The notes: a model not told the origin generated them from the letters alone. Shown: positions 17,212 through 26,757, counted from the stretch's first letter. The stretch is 64,000 nucleotides of DNA from Oceanospirillum sanctuarii (GCF_002150805.1 NZ_MTBA01000007.1:62001-126000), one strand, 5' to 3'. Numbers and translations are program-made.

Positions 17212-19980
17212 TTACAAAGAGAAATGTTGTTGAAGTTCTGACAGAGTCTGTCGGTAACTGGAAGCCAGCTGGTTGAGCTGATGCATCTGAGTATTTATGG
17301 CCTCACCGGCCATCTGCTCCATCGCCTGGGCATTATCTCCAAGCAGATCCAGGCCCAGATTACGACTGCTGCCCTTAATGCGATGACTGACACTTTTTAC
17401 CGCGTCGGCATCCTGTTGCGCGATAGCTTCACCCAGCTCATCGATATAGCCTTCCAGTGCCGGAATAAACTCTTTGTAGATGGGCGATATATCGCCACCA
17501 AGTTCACGTTCCAGACGGGCGAGGGTGGCCATATTCAGTCGGGGTGTTTCGTGATTCTCTTCATCGGCACTGGCACCTGAGTTTGCCTGAGCAGAGGATG
17601 GCAAGGATTCCTCTGCAGGCATCCCTGTGGCATTTTCTGCCAGCGAGCCAGTTCGGCTGGATGCATCCAGCCAGTGATCCAGCGCAGCTTTCAGTTTGTC
17701 GCCACTGATGGGTTTGGTCAGGTAGTCGTTCATACCGGCATCAAAACAGCGCTCCATATCGCCTTTCATAGCGTGAGCTGTGAGGGCGATAATCGGTGTT
17801 TGCGGTAGCAGGTTCTCTTCCTGAAAGGCACGGATCTGGCGTGATGCTTCGTAGCCATCCATAACCGGCATCTGAATATCCATCAGGATAAGGTCATAGA
17901 AACCCTCGGTGACTTTTTCCACCGCGATCTGGCCGTTCTCTGCCCAGTCTGCAGATAGCCCCATATTGGCCAGCATGCCGTTGACCACCATCTGATTCAC
18001 TTCCACATCTTCTACCAGAAGAATCTGCAGCTGATCACGGGTGTTCAGAGGCGTTGGAGTCTGAACCGACTCAGAGGCTTTGCCAGATTCTGGAATATCG
18101 GCTTCCGGCTGCTCTTTTTGCAGCAGGCGATACACTTCCTGAAGCAGGCGTTTCTGTCTGACCGGTTTCTCCAGCATCGCATCCGGTTTGCAGGCTGGGG
18201 TGTCGCACTCAGGCGGTTGCTCCTTATCAGAGGAGAGCATAAGAATCTTAGGTTTCTGCAGCCATTCACCTTGTAGAATCTTGCAGATCAGCTGATAGCC
18301 GCTCATTTCCGGCATCAGATGGTCGGTGATCAGTAGCTGATAGGGTTGGCCGCTATCATGGCTCTGATCGAGCTTTTCAAAGGCTTCAAGCGGCGAACTG
18401 ACAAAGTCACATTCCAGATGAGGCTGATTCGCCATAAAGGCGCGCAGTAACTCAAGGTTGGTTTCAATATCGTCAACCACAAGAATCTTGCTGACCTGAT
18501 CGATGGTCTCTTTTGGCAGATCCTGTTCAATCGGCAGCGTTTTATCCAGTGTCAGATCAAACCAAACGGTTGTGCCGATACCGGGCTGACTCTTAATGCC
18601 GATTTCACCGCCCATCAGCTCGACCAGTTGTTTACAGATCGCAAGGCCAAGGCCGGTTCCACCAAATTTACGGGTGGTGGTTTCATCCGCCTGAACAAAG
18701 CTGCGGAACAGCTTTTTCTGAGCTTCTTCGGTAATGCCGATACCGGTATCGATCACTTCAAAGCGCAGGCGACAGTTGCTGTCGTTGCTTTCCTGCAGGC
18801 TGACCCTCAGATCCACCCGACCCTGCTCAGTAAACTTGATGGCGTTGCTGACCAGATTGGACAGAATCTGCTCCAGACGACCACTGTCGACCAGTACGTG
18901 ATGCTTGAGTACAGAGGTCGGCAGCGGGATAACTTCCAGTCCTTTCTTACGGGCATTACTGGCAAACAGCTGGCAAACCTGTTCAACCAGCAGGTCGATA
19001 TTGCAGTCAGTGGGTGACAGGGTGAGCTGACCGGCTTCGATTTTGGAGAAGTCGAGAATATCGTTCAGGATATTGAGCAGAGATTCGCCGGAGCTGCGGA
19101 TAATATCCAGCTGCTGGCGCTGCTGATCATCCAGCGAGCTGTTTTTCAGGATATCCGCCATGCCCAGAACACCATTCATCGGTGTGCGGATCTCGTGGCT
19201 CATCATGGCAAGGAACTGACTTTTAGCTTTGGCAGCGGCTTCAGCCTGAATCAGAGCTTCCTGCAGTTCCCGGTTTTTCTCTTCAATGGCGGCATTGGCC
19301 TGCTGCAGACGCTCGTTGTCTCTTTGGGAGCTGATCTGGGCTTCTTTCAAAGCTGCCCGCATTCGGTCGAAGGTTTGGTTGAGCTCACCCAGCTCATCGT
19401 TACTGACCGGAGGCAGAGGGGCATCAAAGTTACCCTTTTTCAGGGCATTTGCCGCTTTAACCAGACCGGTAACCGGCTTGATAACGGTTTTTCGGTTCCA
19501 GAACATCCCGATCAGAGACAGAAGAACCACAACGCCCAGAATCAGGGCTTCAAACTGTCTGATCTGGTTGTTGATGCGTCGTTTAACGTCCGATGTATCC
19601 ATCTCCAGAATCAGTTTGCCCATGGGCTCACCGGACCAGAGAATCTGATGCTCCAGACGGCCGTAATCTATCCCCCGTGGAGGTTCGGGTGTGTCGAAGG
19701 GATAAAGCATAAAATCTTCTTTATCGTACAGGCTGATCGCTGCCCACAGGGAGTGGCCCTGTTCTTCGTTTTCCAGAATCTCATGGATACGGGCGATATC
19801 ACCGGAGAGCATCTCTTCAGCAATGATAGGCGCAAGCACTCCCAGCTGGCGCTGCTGTTCCTGCATCGCCATGGCGGTTTGTTGCTCTACTTCTGCGGGC
19901 ATAATGAACCAACGAAGGATCAGTGCCAGAGACGCAAACGCGATCAGAGAAGGCAGCAAAATTTTGCGCTGCAGTTTCAT
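17212..19980 (-). CDS. Hybrid sensor histidine kinase: HAMP-HisKA-HATPase-REC-REC-Hpt
   Basis: This 922-residue inner-membrane kinase has the BarA/GacS-like layout. Membrane helices at about 8-26 and 143-161 flank a short periplasmic loop. HAMP (about 162-215) and a coiled coil precede HisKA with phospho-His in [15 protein letters not shown]. The HATPase has a TGLGLAI G-box. REC1 (VVDDIETN, phospho-Asp in [13 protein letters not shown]) and REC2 ([21 protein letters not shown]) are followed by a C-terminal Hpt with the His in [11 protein letters not shown]. Having both RECs and Hpt allows a full internal His-Asp-His relay and transfer to a separate regulator. That regulator is probably the REC-GGDEF protein 15 bp downstream. 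A PhnD-like binding protein is encoded 80 bp upstream and may supply the periplasmic signal. Confidence 0.93.
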   Translation of the reverse strand: MKLQRKILLPSLIAFASLALILRWFIMPAEVEQQTAMAMQEQQRQLGVLAPIIAEEMLSGDIARIHEILENEEQGHSLWAAISLYDKEDFMLYPFDTPEPPRGIDYGRLEHQILWSGEPMGKLILEMDTSDVKRRINNQIRQFEALILGVVVLLSLIGMFWNRKTVIKPVTGLVKAANALKKGNFDAPLPPVSNDELGELNQTFDRMRAALKEAQISSQRDNERLQQANAAIEEKNRELQEALIQAEAAAKAKSQFLAMMSHEIRTPMNGVLGMADILKNSSLDDQQRQQLDIIRSSGESLLNILNDILDFSKIEAGQLTLSPTDCNIDLLVEQVCQLFASNARKKGLEVIPLPTSVLKHHVLVDSGRLEQILSNLVSNAIKFTEQGRVDLRVSLQESNDSNCRLRFEVIDTGIGITEEAQKKLFRSFVQADETTTRKFGGTGLGLAICKQLVELMGGEIGIKSQPGIGTTVWFDLTLDKTLPIEQDLPKETIDQVSKILVVDDIETNLELLRAFMANQPHLECDFVSSPLEAFEKLDQSHDSGQPYQLLITDHLMPEMSGYQLICKILQGEWLQKPKILMLSSDKEQPPECDTPACKPDAMLEKPVRQKRLLQEVYRLLQKEQPEADIPESGKASESVQTPTPLNTRDQLQILLVEDVEVNQMVVNGMLANMGLSADWAENGQIAVEKVTEGFYDLILMDIQMPVMDGYEASRQIRAFQEENLLPQTPIIALTAHAMKGDMERCFDAGMNDYLTKPISGDKLKAALDHWLDASSRTGSLAENATGMPAEESLPSSAQANSGASADEENHETPRLNMATLARLERELGGDISPIYKEFIPALEGYIDELGEAIAQQDADAVKSVSHRIKGSSRNLGLDLLGDNAQAMEQMAGEAINTQMHQLNQLASSYRQTLSELQQHFSL

Positions 19981-20060
19981 AGATCTTCTGTCCTGTATTG
20001 TTCCCAGCTGGCCGTGTTATTGCTGGCCGGGAAGTGGGGTAGCAGTAGGTGTCTCAAAAA

Positions 20061-20867
20061 TCAGTTATGTTTTTCGAAGAAAGGATCAAGATTCAGTGCG
20101 CGAACATCGTCGTAATCGGAAATTTGCGCCACACCCAACTTCTTCATCGGGATCTTGCTCAGCAGTTCACGGCCTTCTTCGGTCGAAGCGATCTTGATAA
20201 AGGCTGCCTGAATTTTTTGTCCGACCTCTTCCGGCAAACGCTTGTTGATCACCACCGGATGCGGGGAAACTTTCTTGGTCTGATACAGCACCCGCAGGCG
20301 ATCTTTAATGCGCTGAGGTTGCTGGTTAAAGGTTTTCTGAACACCACCGCCTGCAGCTGCTTTACCCAGCGCGACATTCAGATAAACAGATGAGTGGGTC
20401 TTCACGTACTTGGTGTAGTAGTTGATACCAAACTCATTGGTCATAGCCGCGCGTGTCATCAGGGATGCGCCCAGTGCGTTAGGAGCCGGCAGAGCAATCA
20501 TTTTGCCATCCAGGTCGGCCAGAGATTTAAACTCACTGTCCTTGGGTACAACCACAATGCCGTACAGCTGACGGCCGGTATCGCGTACCAAGGGACGATA
20601 AATGTTTTCAGCCACCAGATAATGGTAAGGATTCATGTAAGCCAGATCGAACTGACCCGCCAGAAACTCTTTCTCATAGGTTGGAATATCCGGTGCGCCC
20701 CGGAAAACAAAGTCGTAGCCGGTTTCTTTATGCAGCTCATCCAGAATAGGTTGCCAGATACCGTGCAGCTTTTTCACCGCAAACTGAGGCACGATACCTA
20801 CCGTAATCGTTTGGGCAGTTGCGTTCAGAGATAGCAGAAGCAGAAGCGAGGCCAGAAAAGTGCGCAT
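20061..20867 (-). CDS. PhnD-like periplasmic phosphate/phosphonate-type substrate-binding protein
   Basis: The 268-residue product has a clear signal peptide (MRTFLASLLLLLSLNATA) with cleavage near residue 18. The mature part starts QTITVGIVPQFAVKKLHGIW, typical of the PhnD/PstS-like binding proteins of phosphate, phosphite and phosphonate transporters. Other family signatures are YEKEFLAGQFDLAYMNPYHY and LADLDGKMIALPAPNALGAS. No ABC permease or ATPase gene is near. The gene instead begins an operon with a hybrid histidine kinase and a REC-GGDEF protein, so it more likely acts as a sensor component than in transport. The ligand is unknown; related binding proteins bind varied small anions. 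Confidence 0.88.
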   Translation of the reverse strand: MRTFLASLLLLLSLNATAQTITVGIVPQFAVKKLHGIWQPILDELHKETGYDFVFRGAPDIPTYEKEFLAGQFDLAYMNPYHYLVAENIYRPLVRDTGRQLYGIVVVPKDSEFKSLADLDGKMIALPAPNALGASLMTRAAMTNEFGINYYTKYVKTHSSVYLNVALGKAAAGGGVQKTFNQQPQRIKDRLRVLYQTKKVSPHPVVINKRLPEEVGQKIQAAFIKIASTEEGRELLSKIPMKKLGVAQISDYDDVRALNLDPFFEKHN

Positions 20868-21093
20868 GATTTAAACCTTATATTTTATATGCATAATTAA
20901 TTGTCCCCCTCTGAGGAAACAGATTCAAGCACCCAAAAGACTAGATTGAGAACTGGTGCTTCAAAACTCACAACTCTTTGATCAGGCTCTATTAAATTAG
21001 GTTTTACCCCGGCTTTCATCCCTAAAGAAAAAGTGGCTATAGCGTTTTAGGAAACCGCTGTGTTTGATAGCCGCTGCGTATGTTCTTCAGCGA

Positions 21094-21978
21094 CTAGCCA
21101 ACATTAAGCTTAAAGCACTCGTTCAACAGCCATTGTCCGCCCTTGCCCAGAGGCTTGTGTCGGCTCCAGACCACATCAACCCCCTGCAGGGAAGCATCCT
21201 GCTGATAGGTTCGCTTAAGGGCGACCAGAGAACCCTGTTCCAGCTGTTCTTTCACAATGGCTTCATGCAGAGACGCCCAGCCCAGACCTGCGGACAAAAC
21301 CTCAGCGATCACAAAGGGGCTTTCTGCATACCAGACCTTAGGACTGAGAATCTGGGCTTCGTGACTTTTATCTTCAAGATCCAGACTGCGGGGCACCAGC
21401 TGGCGATAGCGCCTTAGATCACTATGGCTGACCTGTTCCAGCTTCGCCAGCGGATGATGCTTGCTGCAAACGGGAATTTTCCGCGAGTGGCCTATGCCCC
21501 GGAACATAAAGCCCTTGGGGTAATGTTCCTGCTCCATCATCAGTCCCAGATCAGCACGACCGCTTCTTAACAGGCTGGCGACATCGCTGGTGCCGGGGTC
21601 GAGCAGTTCCAGCTCGATATGGGGAAACTTCTCTTCAAACACGACCAACAACTCCACCAGAGGTTGAGCGGAGACGTTTTGCTCAATAGCCAGACAAAGG
21701 TGGCTCTCTTCACCGGCGTTCAGCGCCATGGCGTGGCTCATAAAATCGTGATGGCTTTCCATAATGGCATAGGCCGAGCGGAGCAGGGTTTCCCCCTCTT
21801 CCGTCAGTACGGGGTTGCGCTTGCTGCGGTCGAAAAGCTCAACGCCGGTTTCGATCTCCAGATTGATAATGGCGTTACTGACTGCGGACTGCGCTTTCTT
21901 CAGGCGACGGGAGGCGGCGGAAAAAGAACCGGTCTCGGCGGCAGCAATAAAAGCATTGAGTTGGTCGGGATTGGGCAT
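21094..21978 (-). CDS. LysR-family regulator, probable regulator of the divergent PACE efflux gene
   Basis: A 294-residue LysR-type protein. The winged helix-turn-helix covers about residues 5-63 (LNAFIAAAETGSFSAASRRLK, then AQSAVSNAIINLEIETG). The effector domain follows (about 90-290). The gene is divergent from a PACE-family transporter gene. This is the arrangement of AceR and AceI in Acinetobacter, where AceR activates aceI when chlorhexidine is present. A typical ATC-N9-GAT LysR box lies at 22011-22025, inside a wider CTATCT/AGATAG inverted repeat. That supports local control. The ligand cannot be read from the sequence. Confidence 0.9.
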   Translation of the reverse strand: MPNPDQLNAFIAAAETGSFSAASRRLKKAQSAVSNAIINLEIETGVELFDRSKRNPVLTEEGETLLRSAYAIMESHHDFMSHAMALNAGEESHLCLAIEQNVSAQPLVELLVVFEEKFPHIELELLDPGTSDVASLLRSGRADLGLMMEQEHYPKGFMFRGIGHSRKIPVCSKHHPLAKLEQVSHSDLRRYRQLVPRSLDLEDKSHEAQILSPKVWYAESPFVIAEVLSAGLGWASLHEAIVKEQLEQGSLVALKRTYQQDASLQGVDVVWSRHKPLGKGGQWLLNECFKLNVG

Positions 21979-22008
21979 GATGGTTTGCCTTTTGGATCAT
22001 CAGACAAT

Positions 22009-22027
22009 CTATCTCTAAATCAGATAG
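22009..22027. promoter_or_regulatory. LysR-type operator (ATC-N9-GAT) between LysR and PACE genes
   Basis: CTATCT and AGATAG form an inverted repeat with a seven-base spacer, and ATC-N9-GAT matches the consensus LysR recognition core. It lies 31 bp before the regulator start and about 180 bp before the transporter start, in the usual place for a divergent LysR site. Confidence 0.5.
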
Positions 22028-22208
22028 AAACTAACTTTGTTTTATCATAATAATCCATAGAATGCCCATCCATCGAGAACATCTTCTACAGGGCTATAAA
22101 GCGTTAGCCGGGGTGTTTTCGGAACAGACAAATGATGTAGCGCCAGGGCGCTGATGAGATTTTGATCTGCCTGTAAGTCGATAGGGCAGAGCGATGGAGG
22201 GTAAGTTG

Positions 22209-22682
22209 ATGGCTGATAAAAAAATTGTGATTCGTTCAGGTCTTGACCGGATTCGTTACGTTCTGGCTTTTGAAGCGCTGTTGCTGCTGTTTCTGGCTCC
22301 GGCGATCGCCTTTGTCTTTGATAAAGAAACGGCAGATACAGCTGCATTGACGCTGATTCTGGCGGCCAAGGCGATGATCATCAACATGATCTACAACTAC
22401 TTCTTCGACAAATTTGATGCCAAGCGTGGTGTTGTGCCAACGGAGCGTACCGGTGGTCAGCGTGTGATGCATGCGATTGGTCTGGAAATTGCGCTGACCG
22501 CGACTTCTTTGCCGATTGTGACCTGGTGGCTGGATATTGCTATCTGGCAGGCGCTGGCGATGGATGCTCTGGTAATGGCCTTTATCGTGTTCTACACCAT
22601 GGGCTTCACCTGGGTTTATGACCGCGTGTTCCCGGTTACTCAGCCTGAAGATGACGTTTTTGTCAGCGGTGAAGCTGCCTGA
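22209..22682 (+). CDS. PACE-family efflux transporter (bacterial transmembrane pair domains)
   Basis: The start is ATG 22209, eight bases behind GGAGG; an earlier in-frame ATG at 22194 is inside the ribosome site. The 157-residue protein has four membrane helices in two bacterial-transmembrane-pair (BTP) repeats. The first repeat holds the conserved acidic residue in RIRYVLAFEALL (Glu22, equivalent to Glu15 of AceI), and Asn in KAMIINMIYNYFFDKFD. The second holds HAIGLEIALTATSLPIVTWW. Characterised PACE proteins export biocides such as chlorhexidine and acriflavine, and some export short-chain diamines. The divergent LysR gene is the likely regulator. Substrate in this organism is unknown. 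Confidence 0.88.
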   Translation: MADKKIVIRSGLDRIRYVLAFEALLLLFLAPAIAFVFDKETADTAALTLILAAKAMIINMIYNYFFDKFDAKRGVVPTERTGGQRVMHAIGLEIALTATSLPIVTWWLDIAIWQALAMDALVMAFIVFYTMGFTWVYDRVFPVTQPEDDVFVSGEAA

Positions 22683-23012
22683 ATATCACGTAATCAGAAG
22701 ACACTCTGTACTACTGAACCGAGGCAGAGATAAGGTTGAAGGTTCTTGTTGTTCCCATTTCTTTACCGATTTTGTTACTGCTTTCTCAAGTGTAACGGTT
22801 GCCTCGGATAACTTTGTTATCCGGGGCTTTTTTTTGACGTGAATCAGTACATAAAGCTACAGGAGGCGTAGTCTGGAGTTAAAGCAGAGATTCCTAAATA
22901 ACCCGTTAACTCAAGAGGTTAGGGCTTCAGATTCGAAGTGTGACATTGAATTTTTTCTTTGAATCTCAAGTTAAATAAACAGGGACTCTGAAAACAACCA
23001 AGGAGAACGATT
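22683..23012. other. Non-coding gap between the PACE gene and the YdcH-like gene
   Basis: Besides the terminator at 22801-22835, these 330 bases contain an A+T-rich stretch upstream of the YdcH-like gene that probably holds its promoter. No reading frame or RNA gene is convincing. Confidence 0.4.
22801..22835 (+). terminator. Rho-independent terminator
   Basis: GCCTCGGATAAC and GTTATCCGGGGC pair around TTT with one mismatch, followed by T8. It lies 118 bp after the PACE transporter stop. Confidence 0.85.
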
Positions 23013-23252
23013 ATGCCTATTGAACATCATGACCTGCTAAGCGAGCTGCCTGAATTCAAAGAACAGATTCACGAGCTGAAAGTTGGCAACGCGCACTTCC
23101 GTAAACTGTTTGATGAGTACCATGATCTGACTAAAGATGTTGAAAACATGGAGTCTGAGCAGAAGCCGGTCGCCACTGAAGTGGAAGAAGCTGCCAAGCT
23201 GCGCCGCCTGAAACTGAAAGATGAAATGTTTGCTATGCTGAAAAAGGCCTAA
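23013..23252 (+). CDS. YdcH-family small protein (DUF465)
   Basis: A 79-residue acidic, helical protein that matches the DUF465/YdcH family in length and layout: HDLLSELPEFKEQIHELKVGN, then FRKLFDEYHDLTKDVENMES, then a second helix ending LRRLKLKDEMFAMLKKA. It should form an antiparallel helical hairpin. The ribosome site AAGGAGAA is strong, so the protein may be abundant. The family has no established function. It is a single-gene unit with its own terminator. Confidence 0.9.
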   Translation: MPIEHHDLLSELPEFKEQIHELKVGNAHFRKLFDEYHDLTKDVENMESEQKPVATEVEEAAKLRRLKLKDEMFAMLKKA

Positions 23253-23323
23253 CCGGTTCTTTGGTTAGCCTGTGAGTGAATCCTCTGCTTATTAGATGAT
23301 TCACTCAGCCAGAATAGATCGAG

Positions 23324-23367
23324 GGTCGCAGCTTCATTGTTACGAAGTCTGCGACCTTTTTGTTTTT
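23324..23367 (+). terminator. Rho-independent terminator
   Basis: GGTCGCA and TGCGACC arms with GCTTC/GAAGT inside, followed by TTTTTGTTTTT. It ends the YdcH-like gene. A second perfect inverted repeat (TGAGTGAATC/GATTCACTCA) lies just before it at about 23273-23307. Confidence 0.85.
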
Positions 23368-23438
23368 AGCATCGGCTTGGATGGATTGTGTTTTTGGAAA
23401 GTCTGAGTCGAAGCCCGATCAACAAGGTGGTTGTGTTT

Positions 23439-23753
23439 ATGGATATTCAAGCGATTAAAGACAAACTGAGCGCGGAGCTGGAGGGATTAACCTCCCGACT
23501 GAATCATATTGAGCGCGATGTGTCTCAGGCGCATTCCAGTGATTCTGCAGAACAGGCGCAGGAGCGGGAAAATGATGAAGTGCTGGAAGAGATCGGTAAC
23601 GAAACCCTGCACAGCATTGAGCAGATCAAAGCCGCGCTGAAACGTATTGAAGAAGGTGAATACGGTATTTGCGAAAGCTGCGGTGATGAGATCGCACCGG
23701 AGCGCCTTCAGATCCTGCCGGAGACCACATTCTGCGTGAAATGCGCGGACTGA
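23439..23753 (+). CDS. DksA/TraR-family C4 zinc-finger protein
   Basis: I start at ATG 23439 behind AAGGTGG; an in-frame upstream start at 23388 adds 17 residues that do not resemble the family. The 104-residue protein has an N-terminal coiled-coil hairpin (IQAIKDKLSAELEGLTSRLN, then QAQERENDEVLEEIGNETLH) and a C-terminal zinc finger ICESCGDEI plus FCVKCAD, giving four cysteines. DksA-type proteins insert a coiled coil into the RNA polymerase secondary channel. This one is shorter than true DksA and closer to the YbiI/TraR-size relatives, so whether it binds polymerase is open. It is bounded by terminators on both sides. Confidence 0.85.
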   Translation: MDIQAIKDKLSAELEGLTSRLNHIERDVSQAHSSDSAEQAQERENDEVLEEIGNETLHSIEQIKAALKRIEEGEYGICESCGDEIAPERLQILPETTFCVKCAD

Positions 23754-23787
23754 TTCTTCCCCCCCCAAAAAAATTTACCCGTTTTCT

Positions 23788-23825
23788 AAAAAGGTGTTGT
23801 CGTTCTGACAGCACCTTTTTTATTT
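23788..23825 (+). terminator. Rho-independent terminator
   Basis: AAAAGGTGTTGTC and GACAGCACCTTTT pair with one mismatch around GTTCT, followed by TTATTTT. It follows the DksA-like gene. Confidence 0.85.
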
Positions 23826-23877
23826 TGGTTGGCTATCTACAGGCTTGCTATAGCGGGTTGTAGTTATAAGGAGGGAG

Positions 23878-25320
23878 TTATAGAGGATTGTAATACCAGA
23901 GAGACGCACTGGTGATCAGCCACATAATCACACCGTAATGCAGGTTGTTTCTGAGGGCTTGTTTGGCACTGATAAAGTAGCGTCCCCGCAAAGACAGATT
24001 CATGCCGGACATAGGGCTGCAGGCTGTGCCAATCGCCCAGCTGGCCAGGAATATCATCGCCAGCAGATCCATCGGGGGCTGGGTCGGAAGCATCAGCCCG
24101 CTGATGGTCGCGATACTGATTACAGGGTGCACGCCAAGCAGTGACAGCACCAGCATGGTCAGAAGCAGTAACGAGGTAACCAAAGGCGTCAGTTGAGGAA
24201 TCGGTAGCTGATCCGCATACAGCGTAAACAGAGTTCCCAGCCCTGCCGCCATCGTGCCCGCCGCCAGAAAAAGCGCCAGTTCATTGCCCATACGGGCAAG
24301 GCGATTATTGGTGTGATTTCTCAGTTTCTTTACTACCGACTTACGCTTAAACAGCAGCACGCCAATGGCGGTAAGCGGCGACAGAATACTGATAATCTGC
24401 AGGACAGAAAGTGTCGGGAACAGGTAGTGAGCGCTGATCACCGCAAGGGCGAGAAATGCCGGTAAGGCAAGACTGCCGATCTGCATCGGGTAGCCGGTAA
24501 AGGACTCCGCCTTGGGGCGCAGTTCAAAGTAGGTGATAAGCACACCGGTAATCGCCAGTGGAATACCCGCCTGCATCAGGGTTAACAGGTTGGCTCCCGG
24601 CGCATAGGTAAGCGCCACTGCGACTGCCGCAAAGAAAGGCGACCAGAAAGCTCCTGCACAAAATGCCCGGGACAAAACCTGATGCTGGGTATTCTTCAGC
24701 GTGTTGCCGTCATGGCTTGCGAAGGCAAAGCGATCCGCCATGATAAAAACAATCGACATATTGATCACAGCGCCAAACAGATGAACTCCCGCAAGGGTCT
24801 GTTTAAGAGCTGAGCGGCCTTCCGGCAGAGCCTCAGGTTCTTCATTGGGTTCTTTTGCGGCAACCATGGAGAGAAAACTCACCGCCATCAGCATCGCCAA
24901 GAGATTACCGTTGGAGCTGATCGCCGTTTGCCAGGGCAGATCAGCCCCCTGAAAAACACCCCAGCCCATACCGCCAACACCCACCAGCATCAGAAGACCT
25001 GCCTGACGACGGGTTGCAATCGCCAGCTGACTCCAGCTGAGCGCCAAAGCACTCCAGAGCAGCAGCCCCGGCCAGATCAGCGATAAATGAGTAATGGGAT
25101 TAGTGGCGGTCAGCAGCAACGCCAATGCCATACAGCCACCGATCAGCTGATAGCGTAAAGAAGGCTTATCCTCTGGACTAACCGGAGGCTGTGGCTGCGA
25201 CAGCTCAGGTTCGTGAGGCTGCCCGGATTGGGAAGAAAGCGAGGTTTGAATGCTGCAATCGGTAGTCTGAGACACAGAGACCTGCCAGCTGAAAATTGAG
25301 TTGGTGTTAGAACTGACCAT
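23878..25320 (-). CDS. Unrecognised polytopic inner-membrane protein
   Basis: A 480-residue protein with a 55-residue Ser/Gln/Pro-rich soluble N-terminus and about 11-12 hydrophobic helices. I do not recognise a named family. The C-terminal part (LGVHPVISIATISGLMLP, then WAIGTACSPMSGMNLSLRGR) has the short helix-breaking Gly/Ser/Pro motifs seen in ion-transporter-superfamily permeases, so an anion or organic-acid permease is possible but unproven. A conserved-looking polar patch lies in AFCAGAFWSPFFAAVAVALT. The gene is alone and divergent from trmA. A shorter protein starting at an internal Met near residue 69 cannot be excluded. Confidence 0.7.
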   Translation of the reverse strand: MVSSNTNSIFSWQVSVSQTTDCSIQTSLSSQSGQPHEPELSQPQPPVSPEDKPSLRYQLIGGCMALALLLTATNPITHLSLIWPGLLLWSALALSWSQLAIATRRQAGLLMLVGVGGMGWGVFQGADLPWQTAISSNGNLLAMLMAVSFLSMVAAKEPNEEPEALPEGRSALKQTLAGVHLFGAVINMSIVFIMADRFAFASHDGNTLKNTQHQVLSRAFCAGAFWSPFFAAVAVALTYAPGANLLTLMQAGIPLAITGVLITYFELRPKAESFTGYPMQIGSLALPAFLALAVISAHYLFPTLSVLQIISILSPLTAIGVLLFKRKSVVKKLRNHTNNRLARMGNELALFLAAGTMAAGLGTLFTLYADQLPIPQLTPLVTSLLLLTMLVLSLLGVHPVISIATISGLMLPTQPPMDLLAMIFLASWAIGTACSPMSGMNLSLRGRYFISAKQALRNNLHYGVIMWLITSASLWYYNPL

Positions 25321-25507
25321 TAGATAGGCGCATCATACGCTGATGGCAGGGCTTTTTCGAGCGGTGGCAGAGGGGCAAATTGAGAAATAATCAATCAGCC
25401 TTGGGCCTGCTGGACTTGAGCTGTGGGGATTTCCTGTTATGCTCTGCGCCCTTGTAAAACACTGTCCTTCAGCCAGTGATCACTCTACCGAACGTTGAGG
25501 TTATTCC

Positions 25508-26608
25508 GTGGCCCTACCTGTTGTTGAACCTGAAAACTATACCGCTCTGCTTGAAGAGAAAGCCAACCGGATTCGTGAGCAATTCGCAGCTTTTAATCCG
25601 CCAGAGCTGGAAGTCTTTGAGTCGCCAGCCAGCCACTACCGTATGCGTGCCGAGTTTCGTGTTTGGCACAAGGGTGATGACCTCTTCTATGTAATGTTCG
25701 ATATCGGTGAAGATCCGAAAACCGACCGCAAAACTGTGCGTATGGATCAGTACCCGGTGGCGAATGAACGTATTAACGAGCTGATGCCTGCGCTGCTGGA
25801 CGAGATCCGCGATGTGCCGGAACTGCGCCGTCGTCTGTTTCAGGTAGAGTTTCTGACCAGCCAATCCGGTGAAGCCCTGATCACTATGATCTATCACCGC
25901 GCTCTGGGTGATGAGTGGGAAGTACTGGCCCGTGAGCTGCAAACCAAACTGGGCGTGTGCATCATTGGCCGTAGCCGTAAACAGCGTCTGGTGCTGGATG
26001 TGGATTACGTGATTGAAACCATGCAGGTTGGTGAGCGTACGCTGGAATACCAACAGGTGGAGAACAGTTTCACCCAGCCAAACGCAGCGCTGTGTGAAAA
26101 GATGCTTAACTGGGCGGTGGATGTCAGCAAAGGCGTTGGCGGTGACTTAGTGGAGCTTTACTGCGGTAACGGTAACTTCACCCTGGCGCTGGCAGAAAAC
26201 TTTGATCATGTGGTGGCGACCGAGATCTCCAAGACTTCTGTTCGTTCTGCGCACTTTAACATCGAGCGTAACGGCATCAAAAATGTGCAGGTGGCCCGTG
26301 TTTCCAGTGAAGAGTTCAGCGAGGCGCTGGCGGGTAAAACTGAGATGCGCCGTCTGGAAGGTTTTGATCTGGAAAACCGCAACTTCAGCACCGTACTGGT
26401 TGATCCACCACGTGCCGGTCTGGATGACAATACCGTGCAGCAGATCGCTCAGTACGACAACATCATCTATATTTCCTGCAACCCGGATACCCTGCACGAC
26501 AATCTGGTTGAGCTGAATAAAACCCACAAAGTGGTTCGCTTTGCCATGTTTGACCAGTTCCCGTACACCCACCACATCGAAAGCGGTGTCTTTATGGTGC
26601 GCCGCTGA
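25508..26608 (+). CDS. trmA: tRNA (uracil-5-)-methyltransferase
   Basis: The enzyme uses S-adenosylmethionine to make 5-methyluridine at position 54 of tRNAs. It has 366 residues, the same as E. coli TrmA, and starts at GTG 25508 behind TTGAGG. The SAM-binding motif is LYCGNGNFTLALA near residues 217-229. The catalytic Cys is Cys324 in ISCNPDTL, followed by the C-terminal TRHxE-type motif YTHHIESGVFMVRR. DPPRAG, also conserved in RNA uridine methyltransferases, lies at about residues 299-304. It is a single-gene unit ending in a bidirectional terminator. RlmD-type iron-sulfur cysteines are absent, which supports TrmA rather than a 23S rRNA enzyme. Confidence 0.96.
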   Translation: MALPVVEPENYTALLEEKANRIREQFAAFNPPELEVFESPASHYRMRAEFRVWHKGDDLFYVMFDIGEDPKTDRKTVRMDQYPVANERINELMPALLDEIRDVPELRRRLFQVEFLTSQSGEALITMIYHRALGDEWEVLARELQTKLGVCIIGRSRKQRLVLDVDYVIETMQVGERTLEYQQVENSFTQPNAALCEKMLNWAVDVSKGVGGDLVELYCGNGNFTLALAENFDHVVATEISKTSVRSAHFNIERNGIKNVQVARVSSEEFSEALAGKTEMRRLEGFDLENRNFSTVLVDPPRAGLDDNTVQQIAQYDNIIYISCNPDTLHDNLVELNKTHKVVRFAMFDQFPYTHHIESGVFMVRR

Positions 26609-26666
26609 TTTTCTGACTTGTCCTTAGCTTTCCCGGAGCAGGCCGGAAAGTCCTGTTCCCGAAGCA

Positions 26667-26720
26667 AAAAAAGCCCGATGAATAGCCAAGGTTAAAGGGG
26701 GTTCATCGGGCTTTGTCTTT
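26667..26720. terminator. Bidirectional terminator between trmA and batD
   Basis: AAAGCCCGATGAA and TTCATCGGGCTTT form a perfect 13-bp stem with a 20-base loop. A-run on the left and TTGTCTTTT on the right allow use from both strands. Confidence 0.8.
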
Positions 26721-26757
26721 TCTGGCTTTAAGGGAGCAGGCTTTTAAGGGGCTGGCG

